NCBI RefSeq assembly: GCF_900167115.1
Contig: NZ_FUXZ01000002.1
Location: 248,001-312,000, forward strand
Direction: 5' to 3'
DNA: 64,000 bases
Source: Eubacterium uniforme
Lineage (GTDB): Bacteria; Bacillota; Clostridia; Lachnospirales; Lachnospiraceae
Positions 52,724-62,778 of this stretch are shown piece by piece. How positions within the stretch are numbered: the stretch's first letter is position 1; each line of letters starts with the position of its first letter. The notes under the pieces were generated by a model, which ran no database searches, was not told the origin of the DNA, and worked only from the letters and a program-made list of their open reading frames with translations. Made by a program: the position numbers and the translations under genes.

Positions 52724-54134
52724 AATAATAGAATCCTTTTGCTTCATCTAAATGAACATCAACGATTTTTCCAATAAGTGATTCATCACCTTTAAGATGA
52801 ACAACACTATTATTATCAAGTCTACCTGTTACAAGACTATCGTCATGTTCATTAACACCTTCAACTAAAACTTTTTTAGTCTGTCCTACAAGTTGCTTTG
52901 TCTTCATATCAGAGCCCTTCTGGATTTTATCAAGGAGTCTATCAAATCGATCCTTAATAACATCTTCTGGAATCTGATTTTCCATTTTAGCGGCAGGCGT
53001 GCCAGTTCTCTTCGAATATATAAAAGTAAATGCACTATCGTAATTTACTTTTTCAACAACATCCATTGTCTCCATGAAGTCTTCCTCAGTTTCACCAGGG
53101 AAACCAACAATAATATCTGTTGTAATTGAGATATCAGGCATTGCTTCACGTAATTTATCTACTAAAGATAAATATTTTTCCTTTGTATAATGTCTATTCA
53201 TAAGTTTAAGTAATCTATCACTACCAGACTGAAGTGGTAAATGGAACTGATGACAAACCTTCTTAGCATTAGCCATAACTTCAATAAGTTCATCCGATAA
53301 ATCCTTAGGATGTGAAGTCATAAATCTAATACGTTCAAGCCCTTCAATATCATCAACCATCTTTAATAGTTCAGCAAATGATACCTCATCCTCTTCCTTA
53401 TTTCCATATGAATTAACATTCTGTCCAAGAAGCATTACCTCAACGACGCCCTCGCTAACAAGTTTCTCAATTTCTCTGATAATATCTCTTGAACTTCTAC
53501 TTCTTTCTCTACCTCTAACATAAGGTACAATACAATACGTACAGAAATTATCGCAGCCAAACATAATATTTACACCAGCCTTAAAAGGATACTTTCTAAT
53601 CTGTGGAAGATCTTCAACTATTTCTGTTGTACCCTCCCACACATTAACAGTAGGCTTCTTACTTTTATTTGTAAATCTATCATACAAAAGTTCAGCAAGC
53701 TGGAATATATTATGTGTACCAAAGATGATATCAACGAATGAAAAACTCTTTCTAATTTTTTCAACAACATCGCTCTCCTGCATCATGCAACCACATAATG
53801 CTATAATCATATTTGGATTTTTTTCTTTTAGTTTCTTTAAATAACCAAGTCTTCCATAAACTTTTAAATTAGCATTCTCTCTAACAGTACATGTATTGTA
53901 TAATACAAAATCTGCTTTCTCATCTTCGCTTTCAACGAATCCGATTTCTTCAAGAATACCTAAAAGTTTTTCAGAATCCTTAGCATTCATCTGACAACCA
54001 AAAGTATTAATATGACATGTTAACTTTCTGCCGTATTCATTTTCTTTATTTAAAACAATACTTTTACATAAATCCATGAAGTAGTACTGTCTTTCTGGTT
54101 CATGCACTGGTGCAACACTTAAATTATCAATCAT
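52686..54134 (-). CDS. miaB: tRNA-2-methylthio-N6-dimethylallyladenosine synthase
   Basis: MiaB is a radical-SAM methylthiotransferase acting on the i6A37 made by MiaA. The 482-residue protein has the N-terminal UPF0004 domain with 'INTFGCQMNAKDSEKL', C in 'YNTCTVRENA' and 'LCGCMMQ', the radical-SAM C-x3-C-x2-C in 'FGCDNFCTYCIVPY', and a C-terminal TRAM domain ('VLVEGVNEHDDSLVTGRL'). Both iron-sulfur clusters are supported by the cysteines. Confidence 0.96.
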   Translation of the reverse strand: MIDNLSVAPVHEPERQYYFMDLCKSIVLNKENEYGRKLTCHINTFGCQMNAKDSEKLLGILEEIGFVESEDEKADFVLYNTCTVRENANLKVYGRLGYLKKLKEKNPNMIIALCGCMMQESDVVEKIRKSFSFVDIIFGTHNIFQLAELLYDRFTNKSKKPTVNVWEGTTEIVEDLPQIRKYPFKAGVNIMFGCDNFCTYCIVPYVRGRERSRSSRDIIREIEKLVSEGVVEVMLLGQNVNSYGNKEEDEVSFAELLKMVDDIEGLERIRFMTSHPKDLSDELIEVMANAKKVCHQFHLPLQSGSDRLLKLMNRHYTKEKYLSLVDKLREAMPDISITTDIIVGFPGETEEDFMETMDVVEKVNYDSAFTFIYSKRTGTPAAKMENQIPEDVIKDRFDRLLDKIQKGSDMKTKQLVGQTKKVLVEGVNEHDDSLVTGRLDNNSVVHLKGDESLIGKIVDVHLDEAKGFYYYGTIRTGNECEC

Positions 54135-54341
54135 CTATTTATCCTTTTTAATTACTTCTTCAATTGTTCCATCAGCATTCTGAACTGAAACATTACTTAA
54201 ATCATTTAAAAGACTCTGTTTAATTGCTGCTCTATACTCCTTATAAAGCATTTGCTGTTCAGCTTTTTCATCAGCTGTGAGTTCTCTCATCTTTTTGATT
54301 TTAGCCAACTCATTAATTCTTTGAATTTTTTTACTATCCAT
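54135..54341 (-). CDS. DUF896 (YnzC/UPF0291) family protein
   Basis: The 68-residue helical protein ('IQRINELAKIKKMRELTADEKAEQQMLYKEYR') is a typical YnzC-family member. In Bacillus ynzC sits in the SOS-induced yneA operon; here it lies one base before miaB and far from the yneA-like gene. Function unknown. AAGAG precedes the ATG. Confidence 0.85.
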   Translation of the reverse strand: MDSKKIQRINELAKIKKMRELTADEKAEQQMLYKEYRAAIKQSLLNDLSNVSVQNADGTIEEVIKKDK

Positions 54342-54425
54342 TTTTTACTCTTTTCATATATGAATTTTTATATAAATAAATTAGTATAAACTTATGTTAA
54401 ATTAGTATCAATTCGCTACTAACTA

Positions 54426-55613
54426 TTATGATACGAAAATATATAATGTACCATCATCTGCATAAATGCAATCCTTATAATTTGCTTTTTCAGTATGAAG
54501 AACACTCATAGCTGGATATCTGAATATATTCATAATGTTCTTATTACCAATAAGTGATTTTTTAGGTTCAGAAACAATAATAATATCCTCTGTGATTGCT
54601 TCAATCTTCTTACTACTTTCAAATTCAATATCTATTTTATTTTTATTAAGATTTAAGAACTGTGTAGCATTCTTTCTAGCAATCTTTATGTATGGAACAC
54701 CACCGATAACTGATGGCTGAGTTAAATCGTTATATCCTCTAACATTTCTATTAATACATGTTCTAGCCTTCTTAGTTCTTAAATTATAAAATGTTACAGT
54801 CTCATCACTTGTTTCATTATTTATTTTTGAATAAATAAGATATCCTGCATTTACTAATGCATAAGGTATTGTCTTTGTAAAATATGTCTGATCAATAGTG
54901 TTAAGAACAATATTTGTTTTCTTAAGCATAATCTCAGAAATAAGCTGTGATACATTAACAATACTTACACCTTCAATTGATACTTCTGATCTATCTAACT
55001 TTTGGAAACTAGGATTAGCAAATAATGTAAAACCTGTTTTTAACACACACATGTTTTCATCATAAGAAATCATAGTATCAATACCATTACTTATAAGATT
55101 TTCATCAACAACTTCAATCTGTGTTCGCTCTTTGTAATTATATAAATATAATTTATATTCATGTAATCCAATAAACTCACCTGATAATGTTCTCTTAGGG
55201 AGACCAATCTGAACAAGAATATTATCCTCATTAAGAGCAAATATCTTAATCTGCTTTCTTCCATTAACATAGTTTTTAATGGAATCTTTAAATCCATATA
55301 TTCTTTTTGAATTATTAGTCATGAAATTGTATTTTACTAAATAAAAATTTGAAAATTTTTCATCAACTTTTTCATATTCAATAAAATACACAGAATCGGA
55401 TCTATAAACGCAGTTTACAACTGTAAACAATTCAATCTTATTACTTAGAGGCATAATTTCATCTCTTTCATTTGTCTCTAATCTATATATATAATATTTA
55501 GCGTTATCTACATTTTCAAAATCGCTCTCATAATATTCTTTTTCAAGGACAATATCATCCTTTAAATGAAAACCATTAAACTGTGATGTCTTAACCATAA
55601 ATCTAATATTCAT
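54426..55613 (-). CDS. uncharacterised protein with propeller-like repeats
   Basis: I do not recognise this 395-residue protein. It has no signal peptide or membrane helix. Successive beta-rich segments each contain aromatic and acidic pairs ('YYIYRLETNERDEI', 'VYFIEYEKVDEKFSNFYLVKYNF', 'YKLYLYNYKERTQIEVV', 'DETVTFYNLRTKKARTC'), a pattern like WD40-type or DPP-type propellers that describe a value and its label. It probably serves as a binding scaffold; no ligand is apparent. It lies 14 bases after proB on the same strand, with GGGAGG before the ATG. Confidence 0.7.
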   Translation of the reverse strand: MNIRFMVKTSQFNGFHLKDDIVLEKEYYESDFENVDNAKYYIYRLETNERDEIMPLSNKIELFTVVNCVYRSDSVYFIEYEKVDEKFSNFYLVKYNFMTNNSKRIYGFKDSIKNYVNGRKQIKIFALNEDNILVQIGLPKRTLSGEFIGLHEYKLYLYNYKERTQIEVVDENLISNGIDTMISYDENMCVLKTGFTLFANPSFQKLDRSEVSIEGVSIVNVSQLISEIMLKKTNIVLNTIDQTYFTKTIPYALVNAGYLIYSKINNETSDETVTFYNLRTKKARTCINRNVRGYNDLTQPSVIGGVPYIKIARKNATQFLNLNKNKIDIEFESSKKIEAITEDIIIVSEPKKSLIGNKNIMNIFRYPAMSVLHTEKANYKDCIYADDGTLYIFVS

Positions 55614-55627
55614 AACGCCCTCCCATA

Positions 55628-56464
55628 TTAATCAATATAGTTTTTAATGTTAAAGTTTTCTACTTTATTTTCTAAGAAATATGTTCCTACTTCTTCACCA
55701 TCTATTATTGCTTTAATATTTTCAATATTATTACCGTTAGTTATTACAAGTGGTATTCCACCCTCTGTTGCAATCTTAGCAGCATTAATTTTAGCAGCCA
55801 TTCCACCTGTTCCAACATTTGAAGAACTACTATCCTTTGCAAGTGCATATATGTCTTCATTTAATTCTTCAACATATGGGATAAACTTTGCATCTGGATT
55901 GCTATTAGGATCATCTGTATAGAATCCATCTTTATCTGTTAACATGATTACAAGATCCGCATTAACAATATTAGCTACTAATGCTGCAAGTGAATCATTA
56001 TCACCAAATTCAATTTCATAAGTTGAAACTGTATCATTTTCATTAACAATTGGAATTACTCCAAGTTCTAATAATTTATTAAATGTATTTGTTGCATTCT
56101 TTAAACTAATATCATTTTCAACAGTAAACTTTGTCATCAAAACCTGACTTGTAATGTGATTATATTCAGAAAATAACTTCTGATACATCATCATAAGTCT
56201 TGACTGACCAATAGATGCGCAAGCCTGCTTATATGCAAGTGAATCATCCTTATGTCCTAAAAGTGCTCTTTTTCCAACAGCAATAGCTCCTGATGAAACA
56301 AGTATCACTTCTTTACCCTGATTGTTAAGGTCTGTTAAAACTCTTACAAGTTTTTCAAGTTTTTCGTAATTAAGATTACCTGTTTCTTTATATGTTAAAG
56401 AAGATGAACCAATCTTAACTACAATTCTCTTTTTTTCTTTTAATGCTTCTCTGTTAACCATCAT
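55628..56464 (-). CDS. proB: glutamate 5-kinase (without PUA domain)
   Basis: ProB phosphorylates glutamate in proline synthesis. The 278-residue protein is the amino-acid kinase domain with 'RIVVKIGSSSLTYKETGNL', 'VILVSSGAIAVGKRAL', 'VNENDTVSTYEIEFGDNDSLAALVA' and 'VGTGGMAAKINAAKIA'. The C-terminal PUA domain of E. coli ProB (about 90 residues) is missing, as in many Gram-positive forms. proA is not next to it. Two adjacent ATG codons follow GAGGATTTGAG. Confidence 0.94.
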   Translation of the reverse strand: MMVNREALKEKKRIVVKIGSSSLTYKETGNLNYEKLEKLVRVLTDLNNQGKEVILVSSGAIAVGKRALLGHKDDSLAYKQACASIGQSRLMMMYQKLFSEYNHITSQVLMTKFTVENDISLKNATNTFNKLLELGVIPIVNENDTVSTYEIEFGDNDSLAALVANIVNADLVIMLTDKDGFYTDDPNSNPDAKFIPYVEELNEDIYALAKDSSSSNVGTGGMAAKINAAKIATEGGIPLVITNGNNIENIKAIIDGEEVGTYFLENKVENFNIKNYID

Positions 56465-58076
56465 ATCTCAAATCCTCATTTGTAAATTTATTAACTATAG
56501 CTTCAGCTATTTTTATTCCATCTGCCGCAGCAGACATTATGCCGCCGGCGTATCCACAGCCTTCACCTGCGGGGTAAATACCCTTAACTTCACTTTCAAA
56601 ATTCTCATTTCTAAGAATTCTAATCGGTGATGAAGTTCTGCTTTCAATCGCAAGTAAAACTGCATTATCCATATTGAAACCTGATAATTTATTTCCAAAA
56701 TATTCAACTGCTTCAATAATGTTTTTATTTATGTAATCAGGTAAAATAGACCTTATATTAGCTGGTTCATATTCACCTTTCACTTTTAGTTCATATCCTA
56801 TATCAGCAAATGACTCCGTCTTTACATCATTCTTAAAATCAATATACTTTTGCGCCGGTATTTTTCCATCACATAAATTATATGTTTTTTCTTCAAGACC
56901 CCTTTGATATTCGATATTAGCTAGAACATCACTACCTTTAGCAACATCTGTTTCTATATGTGAAACTAATGCACTATTAGCACAGCCACTGTTTCTATCT
57001 TTATAACTCATACCGTTAATTGCAAGCCTATTATCCTCGGAGGAAGCATTTACAACGTATCCTCCCGGACACATACAGAATGAAAAGACCGGTATATCAT
57101 CTTCTGATTTATATGTTAATTTGTACGGAGCACTTTCAAGTCTTTCATCATCCGTACCATACTGTCCCATGTTAATTACACTTTGCGGGTGTATGATTCG
57201 AAGACCGACTGCATAAGTTTTACGCTCCATCTTTAAATAATCATTAAGCATGTAAAAAGTATCTCTAGCACTATGTCCCAAAGCAAGTACTAAGAGATTG
57301 GTATCAATAAACTCTTTATCATTATCCTTGTTATGAGTAACAATACCGATAACTTTTCCATCCTCAATCTTTATATCATCAAGTCTTGTATTAAATCTAA
57401 TTTCACCACCAAGACTTTTGATTTCTTCTCTCATATTTTTAATACATTCTTTTAAAACATCTGTACCAATATGAGGTTTAGAATCATATGTTATATTTTC
57501 ATCAGCACCATACTCATGAAATGTTTCAAGTATGTACTGCAATCTTCCAAATTTATCAGAAACACCAGTATTAAGTTTTCCATCAGAGAATGTTCCAGCT
57601 CCGCCTTCACCAAATTGTACATTTGATTCAGGATTAAGCTTATCCCCATTCCAGAAACTTTCTACTGTCTTGCTTCTATTATCAATATCTTCCCCCCTTT
57701 CAATAATAAGAGGTTTATACCCGCACTTAGCTAAAATGTACGCGCAGAACAAACCGCACGGTCCAAATCCAACAATTACAGGTCTTTTACTAAGGCTTTC
57801 GCTTCCTACTTTAGGAAGTTTATATATCTTAAGTTTTTTATCATAAATAATATCTTTATGTTTAATTTTTTTTACTTTGTTTTTAGTATTAATAAAGATC
57901 TGATACACATAGAAAACATCTGGTTTATGTCTTGCATCAATTGATTTTTTTAATATCTTAAAACTATCTATGTCAGATTTCTTAATTTTACACTTCTTAC
58001 AAACTTTTAATAGTAGCATTTCGATACTATCTACCTTATAATCAATTTTAATATTACTAATAGTTATACTACTCAT
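56454..58076 (-). CDS. FAD-dependent dehydrogenase (COG2509 type)
   Basis: The 540-residue protein has the dinucleotide-binding 'PVIVGFGPCGLFCAYILAKCGYKPLIIERG' near residue 100, 'NVQFGEGGAGTFSDGKLNTG' and a C-terminal 'GIYPAGEGCGYAGGIMSAAADGIKIAEAI', which define this uncharacterised flavoprotein group. The N-terminal 90 residues form a small RNA-binding-like or ferredoxin-like region. The substrate is unknown. It overlaps proB by 11 bases. Confidence 0.88.
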   Translation of the reverse strand: MSSITISNIKIDYKVDSIEMLLLKVCKKCKIKKSDIDSFKILKKSIDARHKPDVFYVYQIFINTKNKVKKIKHKDIIYDKKLKIYKLPKVGSESLSKRPVIVGFGPCGLFCAYILAKCGYKPLIIERGEDIDNRSKTVESFWNGDKLNPESNVQFGEGGAGTFSDGKLNTGVSDKFGRLQYILETFHEYGADENITYDSKPHIGTDVLKECIKNMREEIKSLGGEIRFNTRLDDIKIEDGKVIGIVTHNKDNDKEFIDTNLLVLALGHSARDTFYMLNDYLKMERKTYAVGLRIIHPQSVINMGQYGTDDERLESAPYKLTYKSEDDIPVFSFCMCPGGYVVNASSEDNRLAINGMSYKDRNSGCANSALVSHIETDVAKGSDVLANIEYQRGLEEKTYNLCDGKIPAQKYIDFKNDVKTESFADIGYELKVKGEYEPANIRSILPDYINKNIIEAVEYFGNKLSGFNMDNAVLLAIESRTSSPIRILRNENFESEVKGIYPAGEGCGYAGGIMSAAADGIKIAEAIVNKFTNEDLRYDG

Positions 58077-58099
58077 TTATAATATCCTATTTCTATAAA

Positions 58100-59296
58100 T
58101 CATTTTAAACAGCCTGCAATAAAGCCACTAGAAAAAGCAAACTGTAAATTATAACCGCCACACTTTCCAACAACATCTAAAACTTCACCAGCAAAATAAA
58201 CATTATCATTTATCTTTGATTTCATTGTTTTAGAATCTACTTCTAAAAGTGAAACACCACCTGATGTAGCCTGTGCATTATCTGAGTTAATCAACTCACT
58301 AACCTTAAATGTAAAATGCTTAATCTTATCAGATAATATTTTTATATCTTTATCAGTTAACTCAGAACTATCTTTATATGGATTAACATTTGCATTCTTA
58401 CAAATATATGTTGCTAGTTTATAATTAATATAACCATTTATAACATCTGCCACTGGCATGCCTAAATTTTTTGAAGTTCTAAGAAGATATTCTAAATTCT
58501 CTTTATTAATCTCTGGACATAACTCTAAATCAATAACTATGTTTTTATATTCTGCTTTTTCAATTAGTTTTTTAATCTTAATTGAAAGATTGAAAATACA
58601 TATTCCAGAAAGCCCTTTATCAGTAAACTGACATTCACCACTTTCTGAATCAATTAGCTTTCCATCATACAAAAGATTTGCAACAACCTTACTTCTAACA
58701 CCCGAAATATCCTTATGTCTTTTATTTGAACAAACAACTCCAGTTAAAACCGGAACAGGATTACTAACTGTATGTCCAAGCTTTTTAATTAAATCATAAC
58801 TACTACCATCAGAACCTGACTTTTTAGCAGTTACCCCACCTGTTGCAATTATTAATTTATCAAAATTTATTTCTCTGTCTTCACAGATTATAGTGTTTCC
58901 TTTTATGTCTTTAACAATACACTCATTAACTACATTAACACCAAGTCTTTCGGCTTCTAAAAGCATGTGATTTAGAACTGTTGATGCCTGGTTAGATAGT
59001 GGATAAACATAACCATCCTTATCATATGTATGCACACCAATCCCTTCAAAAAACTTTAATGTATCTTTCTCAGAGAATAATTCCAAAACATCTTTAACAT
59101 ATGCCTTACAATCATCATCATAAAAAGTCTCATTCATTAAAAGATTAGTAATATTACACTTACCATTTCCTGTCATTAAAATCTTCTTACCAGGTTTATT
59201 AGCATTATTTATTATTGTAACATCTTCATTATTTCTACGAGCTGTAATTGCAGCCATAAGACCACTTGCTCCAGCACCTAAAACACATACTTTCAT
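58100..59296 (-). CDS. NAD(P)/FAD-dependent oxidoreductase, HI0933/BaiN family
   Basis: The 398-residue protein has 'VCVLGAGASGLMAAITARRNN' at the N-terminus, 'KKILMTGNGKCNITN', 'KLIIATGGVTAKKSGSDGSSYDL' and 'VYFAGEVLDVVGKCGGYNLQFAFSSGFIAG', the standard pattern of the HI0933-like group. Members include enzymes reducing bile acids, but this cannot be assigned here. It has little ribosome-binding sequence and lies three bases after the upstream gene, so coupling is probable. Confidence 0.88.
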   Translation of the reverse strand: MKVCVLGAGASGLMAAITARRNNEDVTIINNANKPGKKILMTGNGKCNITNLLMNETFYDDDCKAYVKDVLELFSEKDTLKFFEGIGVHTYDKDGYVYPLSNQASTVLNHMLLEAERLGVNVVNECIVKDIKGNTIICEDREINFDKLIIATGGVTAKKSGSDGSSYDLIKKLGHTVSNPVPVLTGVVCSNKRHKDISGVRSKVVANLLYDGKLIDSESGECQFTDKGLSGICIFNLSIKIKKLIEKAEYKNIVIDLELCPEINKENLEYLLRTSKNLGMPVADVINGYINYKLATYICKNANVNPYKDSSELTDKDIKILSDKIKHFTFKVSELINSDNAQATSGGVSLLEVDSKTMKSKINDNVYFAGEVLDVVGKCGGYNLQFAFSSGFIAGCLK

Positions 59297-59299
59297 ATA

Positions 59300-60970
59300 T
59301 TAATTCATTAAATGTACTTTCTTAAATATTCTATAAATCTTATTACCTTTTGGCATATTAAGTAATTCTTCTTTTGTAATTGCCTTAAATAAAACCAAGG
59401 TAATTGCATATGTAACTACTGCAACAAACATAGCAATAATACATGCGTATCGGAACGGAATAATACTCTTTAATCCTTTATATGAACCATAAGAAAGTAA
59501 TCCCATAACCAATGAACACATAAATGGTCTAATAAATGAACTTAACCATTCAAATCTATAAATGGTATATCTCCTTATTGCTATTGCATTTAATATGCAT
59601 AAAACAATTGAATATAATAAATCAAAAATAACAACTATATATATTGCCATTTCAAAATTACTCTTCTTTACAAAATTTAAAGAAATAGGTAATAAAACAA
59701 TATGAATAGCAAATGATATTGCCGAATGTTTAAGAGGAACATTCAACTTATCAACACCTTGCAATATACCATTTGTAATAGTTGATAATGAATAAAATAC
59801 AACTGTTAAAAAAGAGAATAACATCAATTTATATGCAATTCTTAAAATTGTAGTTCTAAATAACATTGCGATTATAGGTTTTCCTAAAACCATAAGCCCA
59901 ACACCACTAGGTAATGCAATAATTAATGTAAACTTGAGAAGTATTGAAATTTTATCTGCTACCTCTCTTCTATCACCCTTTGTATATGATGATATAAGAC
60001 TTGGAACAAGCGACGTTGAAAGTGCTGCAGCTATCGCAACCGGAATATTAGTTATAAGTACATAATTTCCAGAATAGACACCCCAAACGGCTTTATAATC
60101 ATCTTCTGTAAGTCCCTTTGATCTTAAAATATTTCCAAAAATCATTCCATCTAGTACATTACTTAACTGATATAATGTAGTACTTAATAATACTGGAATA
60201 ACTGTAACGAAAAATAATTTTAATATTTCTCTATAGTCATCATCATAAAAGTCATCTTGAATAATTCTATCTTCAAATGTTATATCTCTTTTATTTACAT
60301 AATAATAGATTAATAAAATAATCAATGCTGTTACTGCACCAAGACATGTACCTAAAGTACCGCCAGCAGCACCATAAGCATCTTTCATATTTCCTTTGCC
60401 GTACTTACTAGCAATGTGAATACCTATTTCGCTAAGTTTCTTAGCAGCAATAATTGAAATAATTGCATTAATTATTTGCTCAAAAATCTGAGAAACAGCA
60501 GTAGGAATCATAGTATTAAGGCCTTGGAAATAACCTCTAATTACACCAGCAATACAAACTACTAAAACAGTAGGTGCTAAAACTCTTAATGCTGGTGCAC
60601 AAGATGGATATCCTGCAATGTCAGCAATAAAATCAGCAAATATAAATGTAATTATTGCTATAGATCCACCAACTATAAGAGCAAATGCAAAAGAAACCTT
60701 AAGAACCTTTACACAATCCTCATACTTTCTAGCAGTAACCTTAGCTGAAACTATTTTTGAAATAGCCAAAGGTAAACTTACTGATGAAATCAATAACAAA
60801 ATATTATAAATACTATATGCATTACTATATAAACCATTTCCACCACTACCAAGTATATTATTAAGTGGAATTCTATATATTAGACCAATAAGTCTAACCA
60901 TTATTCCTGCAGCAGCAAGAATTGTTCCATTTATAATAAACGAATTTCTGGTTTTTTGTTTACTAGACAT
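59300..60970 (-). CDS. MurJ/SpoVB-type polysaccharide flippase family protein
   Basis: The 556-residue protein has about 14 membrane helices and the MATE/MOP superfamily pattern 'GILAAAGIMVRLIGLIYRIPLNNILGSGGNGLYSNAYSIYNILLLISSVSLPLAISKIVS'-like N-terminal region, typical of SpoVB/YtgP proteins that flip lipid-linked wall precursors. Which substrate it carries (lipid II or another polymer) is not clear from sequence. GGATAAG precedes the ATG. Confidence 0.88.
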   Translation of the reverse strand: MSSKQKTRNSFIINGTILAAAGIMVRLIGLIYRIPLNNILGSGGNGLYSNAYSIYNILLLISSVSLPLAISKIVSAKVTARKYEDCVKVLKVSFAFALIVGGSIAIITFIFADFIADIAGYPSCAPALRVLAPTVLVVCIAGVIRGYFQGLNTMIPTAVSQIFEQIINAIISIIAAKKLSEIGIHIASKYGKGNMKDAYGAAGGTLGTCLGAVTALIILLIYYYVNKRDITFEDRIIQDDFYDDDYREILKLFFVTVIPVLLSTTLYQLSNVLDGMIFGNILRSKGLTEDDYKAVWGVYSGNYVLITNIPVAIAAALSTSLVPSLISSYTKGDRREVADKISILLKFTLIIALPSGVGLMVLGKPIIAMLFRTTILRIAYKLMLFSFLTVVFYSLSTITNGILQGVDKLNVPLKHSAISFAIHIVLLPISLNFVKKSNFEMAIYIVVIFDLLYSIVLCILNAIAIRRYTIYRFEWLSSFIRPFMCSLVMGLLSYGSYKGLKSIIPFRYACIIAMFVAVVTYAITLVLFKAITKEELLNMPKGNKIYRIFKKVHLMN

Positions 60971-60994
60971 AATTATCTTATCCTTATGTTTTTA

Positions 60995-62269
60995 CTATTT
61001 CGTTGTTTCTGCAGTGTTCTCTTTCTCTGATTTCTTTTGATTAGCTTTTTCGAATGCTTCTTTATCCTGAACTGTAACATTCATGTTTTTGCCTAAATAA
61101 GCAACATATGTCTTACCAACATTAAGCTTAATTTCTCTACCCTTTGGATTGTAATACTTAGTAACATCACTCATCTGTTCTTTTTTCCAAGTAATCTTTT
61201 GGCATACACCATTAGTGATATAATAGCCTTCACCGCTACCAGTTACTGTCATATCGATACTCTTTCCATCTGGATAAATACCATAATCAACATACTGACA
61301 AATAATATTATTAAAAGCTAACTGTTCATTATTATTTTCATCAATATGCTTTCCACCATACTGGAATCTCTTATAAAGGCCAGTATTTTCATCATATTCA
61401 AACCAAGGTGCATTAATAGGATATCCAAGACTTACCTTATATGCACTCTGTCCTTTTATTTCTACTTTATCGCCATCAACTTCAGCAAATTTATATTTAC
61501 CCTTATAATCCTTATCATATTTACGTTCATAACCAAGAGTCTTAATTGCTGCCTCTAACTTGTCATGATCTGTATAAACATCATGTGGGCTATATTTATC
61601 ACTTGCTCTATAAAATGTTGTATTACCAACAGCAGATAAACCACTGATATTATCAATCGCATCAGTATTTAAATAATCTTTTGCATACTTACTCTGACCA
61701 AAGTGAGTATAAATAGCATCATATTCATTTGAAATATAGCAGTAATAAATTCTACAACTTCTAATTGAACCTATTCTCTTAATGTCCTTTGTATCTTCAA
61801 ATAAAGCCATAAGTCTTGTCATTCCACCTTCAACAGGACATTCATGAATAATTGAAGCCTTACTAATTCCAGACTGTGGAATTGCATCACCAATGTTATT
61901 AATCATAACTGCTATAGGTCTTTTATTTCCTAATTTTTTAGGAATCCAATCACCAGTTAATTTTGAAATTGTATCATTATCATGATTAACTTCTGTTGTA
62001 GGTTCTACTGTTGTTTGTTCTACTGTAGTAGGCTGTGCTGTTATATCAGTTACTTTTGCAGTTGTAGTTGAATCCTTACTCTTATCACCTAATCCAAAAA
62101 CTGCTAAACATACTGCAACTGCAATAAGAGCAACAGTACCAATTCCAATTGCAATACTCTGTTTCTTGTGTTCTGAAATAAATTTTTTAAACTTATTATC
62201 TTCTTTCTTACTATTAATTTCCTTTTCTTCTACATTTTCACTGTTAGTAATATTTTCTTTGTTATCCAT
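60995..62269 (-). CDS. DUF3048 (YerB-like) membrane-anchored protein
   Basis: The 424-residue protein has a polar N-terminus, one membrane helix (about 37-58, 'SIAIGIGTVALIAVAVCLAVF'), a Thr/Glu-rich extracytoplasmic linker and two DUF3048 regions with 'GNKRPIAVMINNIGDAIPQSGISKASIIHECPVEGGMTRLMALFED'-type text near residue 115 and 'GYPINAPWFEYDENTGLYKR' near 285. Exposed outside the membrane; function unknown. AGGAG precedes the ATG. Confidence 0.88.
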   Translation of the reverse strand: MDNKENITNSENVEEKEINSKKEDNKFKKFISEHKKQSIAIGIGTVALIAVAVCLAVFGLGDKSKDSTTTAKVTDITAQPTTVEQTTVEPTTEVNHDNDTISKLTGDWIPKKLGNKRPIAVMINNIGDAIPQSGISKASIIHECPVEGGMTRLMALFEDTKDIKRIGSIRSCRIYYCYISNEYDAIYTHFGQSKYAKDYLNTDAIDNISGLSAVGNTTFYRASDKYSPHDVYTDHDKLEAAIKTLGYERKYDKDYKGKYKFAEVDGDKVEIKGQSAYKVSLGYPINAPWFEYDENTGLYKRFQYGGKHIDENNNEQLAFNNIICQYVDYGIYPDGKSIDMTVTGSGEGYYITNGVCQKITWKKEQMSDVTKYYNPKGREIKLNVGKTYVAYLGKNMNVTVQDKEAFEKANQKKSEKENTAETTK

Positions 62270-62283
62270 AATCTCCTATTAAG

Positions 62284-62778
62284 CTACCTTGATATACCTA
62301 ATTCATCAAGTATTTCTTTCTGCCTATCCTCCATTAATATTCTCTCATCATCCTCCATATGATCATAACCACATAGATGAAGCATACTATGCGCTGTTAA
62401 AAACGCAAGTTCCCTTAACTCACTATGACCATATTCAAATGCCTGAGTTTTAATTCTTTCAATGTTTAATACAATATCCCCTAGTATTAACTCTCCATTC
62501 TCCAAGTTGAACAATGAATCATCATCTTCAACACTTGAAAAATCTGAAGGTTCGTCATATTCAATCATAGGAAATGACAAAACATCAGTAGGTTTATCAA
62601 TCTCTCTTTGTTCTTTATTAATTTCCCTAATCATCTCTCCATCAACCATTAATACGTTGACTTCACACTCATAAGGACATTTCTCATAGTCAAGAGCCTT
62701 ATTAATAACGTCTTTAATCACCTTTTTATAATCAAAGTCAAAATCAACAGAAACCTCTTCATCAATATTAATTGTCAT
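62284..62778 (-). CDS. ybeY: endoribonuclease YbeY
   Basis: YbeY is a zinc-dependent RNase in 16S rRNA maturation and ribosome quality control. The 164-residue protein has the metal triad in 'HSMLHLCGYDHMEDDE' and 'PTDVLSFPM'. A serine replaces the usual glycine after the first histidine. An acidic insert 'SDFSSVEDDDSLFNLENGE' follows the DVLSFP strand. Its ATG touches the phoH stop codon, so the two are coupled. Confidence 0.94.
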   Translation of the reverse strand: MTINIDEEVSVDFDFDYKKVIKDVINKALDYEKCPYECEVNVLMVDGEMIREINKEQREIDKPTDVLSFPMIEYDEPSDFSSVEDDDSLFNLENGELILGDIVLNIERIKTQAFEYGHSELRELAFLTAHSMLHLCGYDHMEDDERILMEDRQKEILDELGISR

